DNA of 64,000 bases, taken from Opisthocomus hoazin. Lineage: Eukaryota; Chordata; Aves; Opisthocomiformes; Opisthocomidae. The stretch spans positions 868,001-932,000 of the forward strand of contig NC_134428.1 of the NCBI RefSeq assembly GCF_030867145.1, written 5' to 3'. Each line of letters opens with the position of its first letter. Position 1 is the stretch's first letter. The notes below the pieces were generated by a model. That model made no database searches. It was not told the origin of the DNA and saw nothing but the letters and a program-made list of their open reading frames with translations. Positions 1-36,112 of this stretch are shown piece by piece. A program made the translations under genes and the position numbers.

Positions 1-25139
<25,139 letters not shown>

Positions 25140-27180
25140 CTGCAAAACATTTCAGACATTTTCCTCAAAACAGATTTTCAACAACTTATGAAACCTTTGT
25201 TTAAAGCAACCTCATTTCATTCCATTTACGGCTTTGACTACACAACAGACCTTCACTGTCTAGAACAAAAAGCACTGATGTTGCAGGGAACTACATGGTG
25301 TTTGTTTAAAATACTTTCTTCATCCTAAAGATCATCTTAGCATTAAGATGTCGATACAATGCATCACATTAGTGTGATTAAAAGCTTTTTGCTATGTGCC
25401 TGAATTCCTGTGTTACCTTAAGTAACAAGAAACAGCCCTGTCCTCTGCCTTGATCACAAGTCCAGAGACAGATTTATTCAGAGTGCAGAGACATATATAT
25501 TAGTTTTCTTAAAATCATTATACACACACACTTTTATATTTAGCATCATTTTAATATATTGTATATACCAGGAGCTGGTTATGAGTATTACCAAGTTGAT
25601 GGAAACATTCAGTATCTTTAGAAGCCAGTTTCAAAGTACAGTAAAACATATTTTAAAGAAACAGATTCTTTGCACTGCTTATCACAGACTCTTAGCTAGT
25701 TAAAAAATATATTTCTGGCCATACGGCTACATGAATTCATTAAGAAATGAATTTATTAGTGCAGAGTGGTACAGTACAGAGATAAATAAAGACAGCAAAT
25801 GCACATTTACTTCTTAAGACAGAGGTAGAGTTAAAGCAGAACGTGTTTAGACAGAATTTATTGTAGTGTTTACATACATGATATTGTAGGCAGGAAGCGT
25901 GACCAAGTTCATATCACTATAATTACGAATGATGTTACTACAGCTCTTTTTAAAAAAATAAAAATTAGGTCTTGTCTTCAGATAAGTCCAGGCACATCAA
26001 TGGGATTACCAGGTCTCACTTAGCCATGATTAACTGGCAGTAAATTACTGGAGAAAGATCCCATTTCAAGCGAGACAGTGACTGCCACTAGCAACTCTGA
26101 CGGGAGTGAAGCAGAAACGCATTTCATTAGAGGGATTTGTGTGGAAAAAGTCAAAGTAGTTCCGTCATTCAACAGTCCTTCAGAAATTAAAGGCTGGAAA
26201 CCAACTACTTTAAGAATGACAAGTGTACATTTTGCATGCTTGTATATTTCTCAGCTAAGATACTCAGAACAGCAATGTTAATTTAGCAGGGGGAGTTTAA
26301 GCACATTCTTACAGTCTTCACCTTCCTCCACCATGCTGCATACGTCAGTTTTGCAGCTAGTCTGCATTCACTTGGGTATTTAGTACCTTCAGACCTGCAC
26401 TTCTTGATCAGATAGGCAGCTTAGAAGCATCCCTATCCTCACATTACACTTAACCTCTGCAAAAATGAGACAATATAGCACTTGAAATGTTAACTTTGCA
26501 TATACAGAAAGGATAACACCCCAGAAAGGATATATCACCCCAGAAAGGATATCACCCCAGATGTTCAAAGAGAATGGACTCTAAAACAATCTCATTTCTT
26601 CTTACCTTCCAACCCTCTCAAATGACGGAAAGCCCACGGGACAGCTGCGCTAGCAGAGGTGACCTCTTGCTATGAGGTGGCCATATGTGCACTCCTCCAC
26701 CCATGAGCAAGCAGCAATGGAGACTGAGGAAGTGCACTCACAGCAGCTTAGCAAACCCATCACGGAAAAGTAGCCTACAAGAGCTAGGTACAAACTTCAG
26801 GTGAAACAGCTTATCTGTTTGACCTGACAGAACAGTATCAGTCCCTAGGTTTTGCAGGAGAAAACTTTTAACAGAAAACACTAAAAAAAAAAGTTGATTC
26901 TGCAGACAAGCTATGGGATATTTATCACAGCCTCAGTTACCAAGTTGTGGCCTGCAATACTAGAGGGTTAATCAAGGCACCTGATTTTATTGATGGCATA
27001 CATCAATAAAACAGACCCGCTCTCTCGGACCGCACCGGCGCCGCACGCTCCCAAATTCTCAGAAGCAACTACATCAACCTGTCCAAAACCATTTTGTTCC
27101 ATTGTTCCTCATAAGACAAACATCACTGAAAAATAATACAGAATACCAGAGATTAAAAATCACTGTGCTCAATTAGTCAA
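25140..27180. other. AT-rich stretch with no recognised gene
   Basis: No MYH10 N-terminal exon (SH3-like domain, residues 1 to about 170) is visible upstream of the P-loop exon. The only local structure is a short tandem of an 18-24 bp unit (ccccagaaaggatatcac) at about 26518-26568. Confidence 0.6.
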
Positions 27181-27184
27181 ATCA

Positions 27185-28115
27185 CATCAGAACACAAGAG
27201 AACACAAGAGAATACAACACATCAGAACACAACAGAACACATCAGAACACATCATAACACAGCAGAACACAACAGAACACTACACAGCACTACAAAATGC
27301 TACATGTGAAGTAATCAGAACACAACAGAACACAACAGAACACTATACATGAGTACACATCAGAACACAACAGAACACAAGAGAACACAACAGAACACCG
27401 CAGAACACTACACGAGAACACAATAGAACACAACAGAACACAACAGAACACAAAAGAACACTACACATGAGAACACATCAGAACAAAACAGAACACAACA
27501 CAACACTACACATGAAGACACAACAGAACACAAAAGAACACAATAGAACACAACACAATACTACACATGAGAACACATCAGAACACAACAGAACACACAA
27601 GAACACAACAGAACATGAGAACACTACACATGTGAACAGAATTGAACACAATAGAACACAACAGAACAAAACAGAACAGAACACTACACATGAGAACACA
27701 ACAGAACACAACAGAACACAAAAGAACACAACAGAACAGTAGACATGAGAATACATCAGAACATCAGAGAACACAACAGAACACAACATAACACAGCAGA
27801 ACACATCAGAACACAGCAGAATACTATAAATGAGAACGCAAGAAAACATATCAGAACACAATAGAACACTACACATCAGAACACAATAGAACACATCAGA
27901 ACAAAACAGAAAAAAACAGAACACAGAACAAAAAAGAACACAATACATCAGAACACAAAAGAACACATCAGAACACAGCAGAACACAACAGAACACAACA
28001 AAAAACAACAGAACATGAAAAATGAGTACACATCAGAACACAGGAGAACACAACACAATATTACAGAACGCAAGACAATACTACATGTGAACACAACAGA
28101 ACAGAAGAAAGAAAG
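27185..28115. repeat. Degenerate simple-repeat array, CAGAACACAA type, with higher-order structure
   Basis: Roughly 930 bp built almost only from A, C and G on the plus strand, with very little T. The core is cagaacacaa/cagaacacat, spaced by a recurring actacacatgagaacacat element every 60-100 bp, which suggests a higher-order repeat. The long hydrophobic minus-strand ORF over it is a by-product of the TGTTCTG complement. Confidence 0.9.
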
Positions 28116-28329
28116 AAAACAGAACTAATTGCTTGGACAGGTTGCAAAAAAATATATATACATATTCCCTGAGGGATAGGTTCTTAGCTATGTAAACTTT
28201 TCCTATGTTCAAACAAATAATTAATTCAAATAGTGTTACATGTCATTAAAGAAACTGCATATCTGATGTTTCCTTCTTCAGTAGTTATCCCTAAACACAC
28301 TGTATTCTGTGCTAACCACATATGCTTCT

Positions 28330-28995
28330 AGTATTAGAGCATGTAGCTCGCAGCCAGAAGAGGCTAGCCTGGAAAGCTGTTGCTCAGCCTCATCTGGCTA
28401 TGGCACTGCTCACATAGGAGCACAGAGACTGGGGCAGCTTGCCTGTCTTGCCACCTCAAACTTCAAACGTACATTACGGGGTCTCTGCCAGGAGCATTTC
28501 ACAGACCTGCTCCAAAAATGCAAACATCTTCATGTAGATCACAGCCACAAGACGCGAGCTCGGAAAGCTGTTGCTCAGCCTCATCTGCTCATGGCACTGC
28601 TCGCACAGAGGCACAGAGACTGGGGCTGCTTGCTTGTCTTGCCACCTCAAAATTCAAAGGTATGTTAGGGGGTCTCTGCTGGGCACTTTCAGCAGACCTG
28701 CTACAAAAATACGAACATCTTCATGTAGATCACAGCCAGAAGAGGCTAGCCTGGAAAGCTGTTGATCAGCCTCGTCTGCCTATGGCACTGCTCGCACAGA
28801 GGCACAGAGACTGGGGCTGCTTGCTTGTCTTGCCCCCTGAAACTTCACACTTTGCCTGGGTGGTCCATGCAGGGGGCCTCCGGAAGCGCTACTCTGAAAA
28901 TGCAAACGTCTGCAGATAGCTCGCAGGCAGAAAGAGCTAGCCTGGAAAGCTGTTGCTCAGCCTCATCTGCCCATGGCACTGCTCGCACAGAGGCA
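28330..28995. repeat. 191-bp tandem satellite array, left segment (about 3.5 units)
   Basis: The anchor gctgttgctcagcctcatct recurs at 28376, 28567, 28758 and 28949, exactly 191 bp apart. Each unit carries a cacagaggcacagagactgg box and a gctgcttgcttgtcttgcca box. The array is interrupted at about 28996 by a CR1. Confidence 0.93.
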
Positions 28996-31607
28996 CAGAA
29001 TCACAGAAACACAGAATCACAGAATAGTAGGGCTTGGAAGGGACCTCTGTGGGTCATCTAGTCCAACCCCCTGCCCAAGCAGGGTCACCTACAGCAAGCC
29101 GCACAGGACCCCGTCCAGGCGGGTCTTGAATATCTCCAGAGATGGAAACTCCACAACCTCCCTGGGTAGCCTGTTCCAGGGTTCCGTCACCCTCAGAGGG
29201 ACGAAGTTCTTCCTCATGTTCAGGTGGAACTTCCTGTGCCTCAGTTTGTGCCCATTGCCCCTTGTCCTTTCACTGGGCACCACTGAAAAGAGCTTGGCCC
29301 CATCCTCCTGACACCCACCCTTCAGATATTTGTAGGCATTTATAAGGTCCCCTCTCAGCCTTCTCTTCTTCAGTCTGAACAAGCCCAGTTCCCTCAACCT
29401 CTCCTCGTAGGGGAGATGCTCCAGTACCCTCACCATCCTCGTAGCCCTCCGCTGGACTCTCTCCAGTAGCTCTTCATCTTTCTTGAACTGGGGAGCCCAG
29501 AACTGGACACAGTACTCCAGATGAGGCCTCACCAGGGCAGTGTAGAGGGGAAGGAGAACCTCCCTCCTCCTGCTAGCCACACTCTTCTTGATGCACCCCA
29601 GGATCCCATTGGCTTTCTTGGCAGCCAGGGCACACTGCTGGCTCATGGTTAACCTGTCGTCCACCAGGACACCCAGGTCCCTCTCCGCAGAGCTGCTCTC
29701 CAGCAGGTCCACCCCAAGCCTGTACTGGTGCATGAGGTTGTTCCTCCCCAGGTGCAGGACCCTGCACTTGCCCTTGTTGAACCTCATCAGGTTCCTCTCT
29801 GCCCAGCTTTCCAGCCTATCCAGGTCACGCTGAATGGCAGCACAGCCTTCCGCTGTGTCCACCACACCTCCCAGTTTGGTGTCATCAGCAAACTGGCTGA
29901 GGGTACATTCTAACTCTTCATCCAGGTCGTTGATGAAGAAGTTAAACAAGACTGGGCCCAATACTGACCCCTGGGGGACACCACTTGTCACCAGCCTCCA
30001 ACTAGACTCAGCGCCGCTGATGACAACCCTCTGAGTTCTGCCATTCAGCCAGTTCTCTATCCACTTCACCGACCACTCATCCAGCCCACACTTCCTCAGC
30101 TTCCCTAGGAGGATATCATTGGAGACTGTGTCGAAAGCCTTGCTGAAGTCTAGGTAGACAACATCCACGGCTCTCCCTTCGTCTACCCAGCCAGTCATGT
30201 CATCGTAGAAAGCTATCAGATTGGTCAGGCATGATTTCCCTTTGGTGAATCCATGCTGACTACTCCTGATAACCTTCTTTTCTTCCACTTGCTTCATGAT
30301 GGCCTCCAGGATAAGCTGCTCCATCACCTTTCCCGGGATGGAGGTGAGGCTGACCGGCCTGTAGTTCCCTGGGTCCTCCTTCTTGCCCTTTTTGAAGATT
30401 GGAGTGACATTGGCCTTTCTCCAGTCCTCGGGCACCTCTGCTGTCCTCCAGGACCTCTCAAAGATAATGGAGAGTGGCTCAGCAATGACATCCGCCAGCT
30501 CCCTCAGCACTCGTGGGTGCGTTCCATAGGGGCCCATGGATTTGTGGACATCCAGATCACTTAAGCGATCCCTCACACAGTCCTCCTCGACCAAGGGAAA
30601 GTCGTTCTCTTTGTAGGCTTCATCTCTTCCCTCCGGGGCCTGGGATTCCTGAGGGCCAGTCTTAGCACTGAAGACTGAAGCAAAGAAGGCATTCAGTAGC
30701 TCTGCCTTCTCCGCATCCTCCGTCACCAGGACACCCGCCTCATTCAGCAGCGGCCCCACGTTGTCCCTAGCCTTCCTTTTGCTGCTGATGTAGTTGAAGA
30801 AGCCCTTCTTGTTGTTTTTGACATCCCTTGCCAGCTTCAATTCCAGGTGAGCCTTGGCCTTCCTCGTTGCATCCCTGCATGCTCTCACCACGTTTCTGTA
30901 CTCTTCCCAAGTGGCCTGCCCCTCTTTCCACATTCCATGGACCTTTCTCTTCTGCCTGATCTCCGCTAGAAGCTCCTTATTTAACCATGCAGGTCTCCTT
31001 CCTCCTTTGCTCGGTTTCTTTCTCTGGGGGATGCATTGCTCCTGTGCATGGAAGAAGTGTTGTTTAAAAAGCGACCAGCACTCATGGACCCCCCTGCCTT
31101 CGAGAGCCCTGGCCCACGGGATTCCTCCCAGTAGCTCCTTGAAGAGGGCAAAGTCAGCCCTTCTGAGGTCCAGGGTTTTGATCCTGCTTATCGCCCTGCT
31201 TCCTCCACGCAGGATCCTGAACTCGACCATTTCATGGTCACTGCAGCCGAGTCCACTTCCAGCCTTCACATCCTCCACCAGTCCCTCCTTGTTTGTTAAC
31301 ACGAGGTCCAGCAGCACATCTTTCCTTGTTGGTTCCTACACCACTTGCATCAGAAAGTTATCATCGATGCTCTGTAGGAACCTCCTGGATTGCGCCTGCC
31401 TAGCTGTGTGGTCTTCCCAGCTGACGTCAGGGTGGTTGAAGTCCCCCATGAGAACCAGGGCCTGTGACTCTGAGGCTGCTTGCAGCTGTCTGTAGAAGGC
31501 CTCATTAACCTCCTTCTCCTGATCAGGTGGCCTGTAGTATACACCCACCGTAAAGTCACCCGTGTGAGACTGTCCGTTAATTCTAAGCCACAAGCTTTCA
31601 ACAGAGA
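28996..31607 (-). mobile_element. CR1 LINE, long (about 2.6 kb), nearly intact ORF2, inserted in the 191-bp array
   Basis: CR1 is a non-LTR retrotransposon. On the minus strand it starts inside the endonuclease domain (GDFNHPDVSW; catalytic-type SDHEM), passes one in-frame TAG near 31335-31337, then runs open for 742 codons. It carries the reverse transcriptase motifs [27 protein letters not shown] and FADDTKLGG with the catalytic Asp pair intact. The 3' tail is a run of tcacagaa units at 28996-29025. The 5' end is truncated within the endonuclease. The single nonsense codon sits where other CR1 copies have Glu. It is the youngest-looking CR1 in the window. Confidence 0.94.
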
Positions 31608-33141
31608 CCGGGCCTGCTTGCTTGTCTTGCCACCTCAAACTTAAAACGTAGCTTAGGTGGTCCGTGCAGGGGGCCTCCTGGAGCCTTGCTCTGAAAATGC
31701 GAACGTCTGCAGATAGCTAGCAGGCAGAAAGAGCTAGCCTGGAAAGCTGTTGCTCAGCCTCATCTGCCCATGGCACTGCTCGCACAGAGGCACAGAGACT
31801 GGGGCTGCTTGCTTGTGTTGCCATCTCAAACTTCAAACGTACTTTAGGTGGTCCGTGCTCGTCTCCTCCGGCAGCCATGCTCTGAAAATGCGAACATCTG
31901 CAAATAGCACGCAGACAGAAAGTGCTAGCCTGGAAAGCTGTTGTTCAGCCTCATCTGCCCATGGCACTGCTTGCACAAAGGCACAGAGACTGGGGCTGCT
32001 TGCTTGTCTTGCCACCTCCAACTTCAAATGCAAATTAGGCGGTCCGTGCAGAAGGCATAGGGCAGTGCTGTTCCGAAAATGCGAACGTCTGCAGATAGCT
32101 CGCAGCCAGATAGAGCTAGCCTGGAACGCTGTTGCTCAGCCTCATCTGCCCATGGCACTGCTCGCACAGAGGCACAGAGACTGGGGCTGCTTGCTTTTTT
32201 TGATACCTCAAAGTTCAAACGTATCTTAGGTGGTCCTTGCCGATCGCCTCCAGCAGCCCTGCTTTGAAAATGCGAACGTCTGCAGATAGCTCGCAGGCAG
32301 AAAGAGCTAGCCTGGAAAGCTGTTTCTCAGCCTCATCTGCCCATGGCACTGATCGCACAGAGGCACAGAGACTGGGGCTGCTTGCTTGTCTTGCCACCTC
32401 AAACTTCAAACGTATCTTAGGTGGTCCTTTCCAATCGCCAACGGCAGCCCTGCTCTGGAAATGTGAACGTCTGCAGATAGCTCGCAGCCGGAAAGAGCTA
32501 GCCTGGAAAGCTGTTGCTCAGCCTCATCTGCCCATGGCACTGCTCGCACAGAGGCACAGAGACTGAGGCTGCTTGCTTGTATTGCCCCCTCAGACTTCAA
32601 AGGTATCTTTGTGGTCCATGCCGGGTTCCTCTGGCAGCCCTGTTCAGAAAATGCGGACGTCTGCAGATAGCTTGCAGCCAGAAAGAGCTTGCCTGTAAAG
32701 CTGTTGCTCAGCCTCATCTGCCCATGGCACTGCTCGCACAGAGGCACAGAGACTGGGGCTGCTTGCTTGTCTTGCCACCGCAAACCTCAAACGTATCTTT
32801 GGGGGTCACTTTCAGGTTCATTTCACAGTCTTGCTCCAAAAATGCGAACATCTTCCTGTAGCTCGCACCCAGAAGGTGCTAGCCTGGAAAGCTGTTGCTG
32901 AGCCTCATCTGCCCATGGCACTTCTCGCACAGAGGCACAGAGACTGGTACTGCTTGCTTGTGTTGCCACCTCAAACCTCAAACGCTGCTTAGGAGGTGCT
33001 TGCTCTGCGCCTCCGGCAGCCCTGCTCCGAAAATTCGAACGGCTGCAGATAGCTCGCAGCCAGAAGGGGCTAACCTGTAAATCTGTTGCTCAGCCTCATC
33101 TGCTCATTTCACTGCTCGCACAGAGGCACAGAGACTGGGTC
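31608..33141. repeat. 191-bp tandem satellite array, right segment (about 8 units)
   Basis: The array resumes in register after the CR1. Anchors occur at 31746, 31937, 32128, 32319, 32510, 32700, 32891 and 33082, with spacing 190-191 bp. Units are roughly 85-95% alike by eye. The last unit ends where an LTR-like element begins. Confidence 0.93.
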
Positions 33142-33551
33142 TGTGTGGAGTCCTGGCTGGAAGAGAGGGAACATAGTTTGGTGTGTTGAGCAACCCAGGT
33201 TCCGATCCGGAAGTGAGCCTTGGGAGCGGCTGACACGGAACCCTGCTGGGAAGGCAGAGCGACAAGCTCAGGAGTCTGGAGCAGGGGGAACGTCACCATT
33301 TCCTGCAACACTCTCACTTCCTTCCTGCCACGTTGTTGTTTCCTGCCACAGTACTGTTTTCACTTCGAGATGCAGCTCTGCACCAATCACAACGAGTTGC
33401 AGTAATTTTGCCTATATATGTGTTGGGGGTTTAACCATTCAGATGCTGTAATTGTTTTGCTATATAAACCTTGTTTTGCTGACTAATAAAGGGTGAACGA
33501 TCATACTCATATTGGGGTCACATCGTTGCAACGTATCCGTAACCCACGCCA
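33142..33551 (+). mobile_element. Solo LTR-like element, copy 1
   Basis: Begins TGTGTGGAGTCC. It has a CCAAT-like aaccaatc region, a TATATAA box at 33461, and an AATAAA signal at 33485-33490 about 25 bp downstream, a typical compact U3-R layout. Nearly the same sequence recurs at 46859. No retroviral internal region follows, so it is read as a solo LTR. The 3' border is uncertain within about 20 bp. Confidence 0.75.
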
Positions 33552-33773
33552 AAATTTGATAGCAGACGATGGACGGTTTCCCTGCATGAGTCCCTCAGTC
33601 TACGGTGAGCAGCTAGAGAGGAGGAGTAGCGGAGACTCAGTCCAAGCGAAAGGCATTGAGCATCGCCCTGCACTGCCTCGCAGAGATGTTGGGAGGAGTG
33701 TTGGGACTGTGGCAGGTGATGGAGGGTCAGATGAAGTTTGCAGAATGACTTAAGAGAGGAGATTTGTTTTCAG

Positions 33774-33987
33774 CTTCCCGTCAAGAGAACCGCCAGACTT
33801 TCTCAGCACCCTGAAGGCCACGCCAGACATGAAGCCTGAAGGAGAAGCTGAAAGCCAAGACTCACCCTTTTCCTTATCCCCCTCTCAACCTTCTGAGATC
33901 GGGTGCTTAAATGTTGCTTCACCTGGAGACACCACAGCCTCCCAGCTGCAGGAGGAGAGTCAGAGTGTCAGCTCTGAGAACTTCTAA
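33774..33987 (+). pseudogene. Orphan last exon of an upstream copy of the coiled-coil gene
   Basis: Acceptor ttgttttcag, then phase 2, then 70 codons from [18 protein letters not shown] to SVSSENF and TAA. It differs from the complete gene's last exon (61997-62210) by a few residues, for example IGCLN versus IGYLN and SQSV versus SQNV, with no stop or frameshift. No partner exons precede it: within about 150 bp the duplication ends and LTR and satellite sequence begin. Within this window it is an exon without a gene. Confidence 0.85.
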
Positions 33988-34160
33988 ACCGGGAGAAATG
34001 TTTGTAAAATATTAGCTGGACTGCAGGGTTTTGGGTTCCTGTTGCCATGGGATGAGAAGGACTGCAGGGGAAGAATTGCCAAATGGACTGACCTGGTGAT
34101 TTCTGTGATATATTTCACCTAAATTATTCAACAGTTTTTTTTCAACTTACCCAACGGCAA

Positions 34161-34185
34161 GTGTGTGTGTGTATGTGTGTGTGAT
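34161..34185. repeat. (GT)n microsatellite
   Basis: Short interrupted GT run (gtgtgtgtgtatgtgtgtgtg). The same run is present in the downstream duplicate near 62384-62406. Confidence 0.85.
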
Positions 34186-34389
34186 CCCAGAGCCACGTGG
34201 AGGCTGAAATTTGTAGACAAACTCAGTCAAATGGAAGAGGGGTGGGGTGAAGCATATCTTCCCCAGAACCCTAATTACTTGTCCAGTCAACAAATGCAAG
34301 CTTCGTAAAGCAGCAGAAAGCTTAGTAAAGCAACAAGCTGCCAAAAGTTGAAAAAGGCCAAGTGCAAGGTGTGGGTGCAATCACACGCA

Positions 34390-34612
34390 TAAATCCAGGC
34401 TGGGCATGAAGGGGTGGAGAGCAGCCCTGCCGAGAAGGACTTGGGGGTGCTGGGGGATGAAAAGCTGGACACGAGCCGGCGATGTGCGCTCGCAGCCCAG
34501 AAGGCAACCGCATCCCTGGCTGCATCCACAGCAGCGTGGGCAGCAGGGCAAGGGAGGTGACTGTGCCCCTCTGCCCCGCTCTGGTGAGACCCCTGGGGAG
34601 TCCTGCGTCCAG
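34390..34612 (+). mobile_element. CR1 ORF2 fragment (mid 3' region)
   Basis: Degenerate, but reads as CR1 reverse-transcriptase C-terminal peptides such as [17 protein letters not shown] and [19 protein letters not shown] across frames. It lies inside the duplicated block and recurs at 62613-62835. Confidence 0.7.
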
Positions 34613-35300
34613 GGACGCACCGAGCCCAGGGACGCCCCAAAAGGCACACCGATTGCCCTGGGGCGTAGTGAAAGGCACACCAGGGAAGATGGGGTGCAGC
34701 AGAAAGCACACTGCGGGGCCTGCAGAGGCACCCAAAGGCACGCCAAGGAGCTGGGGGAGCCGAAAATGCACTCCGAGGGGCCTTGGGGTGCTCAGAACGG
34801 CATCGTTCGGGGTGCTCGGCCGGGGGAATGGCACACCCGTTGCCCAGGAGAGCACTGCAATTCACACAACAGGGGCCTGGGGCACCCTGAAAGGCAGAGC
34901 CACGGCCTGAGGCAGCATCCAAAGCCAGAGAGGCACGTGCAGGGGAAGCCCAGAGGGCTGAACGAGTGTCTCGGAGCACCCCAAACGGCACGCTGAGGGG
35001 GACCGGGCAGACCAGCAAGCAAAAGCGAGGCACAGGGGGCATCCCACAGTGAACAGCAGGGGCTTGGGGTGCCCTCCAAGGGACACCCAGGGCTGCAGAG
35101 AGGGGTGCCCCGAGGGGTCCAGGGTGCCCCAGAACACACAGCCAGAGCCCAGGAAGCCCAAAATGGCACACGGGGTGTCCAGCCACCGCCTCTTGTGCAT
35201 GCAGGGAGCCTTGGCGGCCAGAGCCTGCCCTGCCGAGCCCATGTGTCTTCCCAGGCAGGCAGGCGAGTGCCGCAGAGGGGCTGGGAGAGGAGAGGAGGAC
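34613..35300. repeat. Degenerate GC-rich minisatellite, period about 31 bp
   Basis: The anchor aaaggcacacc and variants recur at 34640, 34671, 34703, 34734 and 34764, about 31 bp apart, alternating with ggggtgc blocks. It becomes less regular after 34900. The periodicity generates long open frames on both strands, which are not taken as genes. Confidence 0.75.
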
Positions 35301-35498
35301 GGTGGGTGCCCCGAGCGTGCAGGGAGCTGGGAGCCTTGGAGAGGTGGCCTTGGGCAAGCCGGTGGCCCTGGACACCGTGCGCCAGGGGCCGTTTCCCTTG
35401 GGCACGTGGCCTGGGTGTGCGCAGAAAGGTGCTGAGCACACGCGCACGTCCGCCCTGCAGGCCTCTACCCTCAGCACCGCCCAGTTCCCAGCACCTTA

Positions 35499-35526
35499 TG
35501 ATGTCACTGAGCCATTCATGACGTCA
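35499..35526 (+). promoter_or_regulatory. Pair of CRE/ATF-like sites upstream of exon 1
   Basis: TGATGTCA at 35499-35506 and a perfect palindromic TGACGTCA at 35519-35526, 20 bp apart and about 380 bp upstream of the start codon at 35907. CREB, CREM and ATF factors bind this consensus. Both sites are kept in the downstream copy at 63708-63715 and 63728-63735. No transcription start was identified. Confidence 0.55.
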
Positions 35527-35579
35527 GCACACGCGTTCACTAGACCTGGGGTGCTGGCGCAGACCCTGCACACACAGTA

Positions 35580-35760
35580 CCTGGCGGTGCTGCTGGTGCT
35601 GTGCTGGTGCTGCTGGTGCTGTGCTGGTGCTGTGCTGGTGGTACTGGTACCGTGCTGGTGGTAGTGGTGCTGTGCTGGTGCTGGTGCTGCTGTACTGGTG
35701 CTTCTGGTGCTGTGCCAGTGGTGTTGTACTGGTGCTGCCGTTGCTGTGGTGGTGGGCTCA
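35580..35760. repeat. TGCTGG-rich minisatellite before exon 1
   Basis: Tandem imperfect tgctggtgctg units. The equivalent array in the downstream copy (63792-63962) has a different unit arrangement. It lies between the CRE-like sites and the start codon. Confidence 0.85.
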
Positions 35761-35906
35761 GCCCAGAGGCAGTTGCCCGTGCCCTGCCGCTCCTCAGGGC
35801 TCGGCTCCTCTGCTGGCAGCTGGCACCCGGCAGCGCCCACCCAATCCTGCCTGCCACCGCTCGTCGGTGAGAGGCAAGGCAGTGCGGTGCCCATTCCTGC
35901 TGGGCC

Positions 35907-36112
35907 ATGAAGAGCATCTGGCGGTTCCTGTGCAGGAGGAGGGCACAGAAGCAGCATGTGTCCTTCGGAAGCATCGCTGACAACAAGATCTTGCCGGACA
36001 TCTGGAACAAGCCACACTGCATGTCCACCACTGGGGGCTTGGCCCCAGCGCCGCTGCCGGTGAAGAAGCAGGCGGCTGTTGGTGACAACAACTGCCGGGA
36101 GAAGGACGAGAG
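35907..36112 (+). CDS. Exon 1 (start) of the coiled-coil gene
   Basis: Opens with ATG in a gccATGa context and reads [20 protein letters not shown], a short basic, aromatic start comparable to the MKKIF-type start of ANKRD26. Where ANKRD26 continues into ankyrin repeats, this exon continues into unrelated sequence and ends [10 protein letters not shown] in phase 2 at gtaaca. Confidence 0.65.

Larger units (their letters stand above)
33618..35793 (+). repeat. Direct duplication block, upstream copy (last exon and 3' flank of an earlier gene copy)
   Basis: Matches 61841-64000 with an offset of 28223, reduced to about 28209 after a 14-bp deletion in the second copy. It contains a coding last exon (33774-33987), 3' flank, a GT run, a CR1 fragment, a 31-bp minisatellite, CRE-like sites and a TGCTGG-rich minisatellite. 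The left border is abrupt; nothing upstream matches the intron to the left of 61841. Confidence 0.95.

Noticed and set aside
27478..28008. 176-codon hydrophobic ORF on the minus strand, Cys/Val/Leu/Phe-rich
   Set aside because: It is the translated complement of the CAGAACACAA repeat; composition and periodicity explain it fully.
28380..33451. Repeated 60-180 codon ORFs with SLICPWHCSHRGTETG
   Set aside because: They are the 191-bp satellite unit read through, repeating once per unit.
34322..35521. Several overlapping 120-215 codon ORFs on both strands (and their duplicates at 62.5-63.7 kb)
   Set aside because: GC-rich minisatellite and CR1 fragment with few stop codons; no domain, no splice context, all frames equally open.
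35580..36060. TGCTGG array as a polymorphic coding repeat (poly-Cys/Val or Gln/His/Ser frames)
   Set aside because: It lies upstream of the only supported start codon and changes layout between copies; a non-coding minisatellite is simpler.
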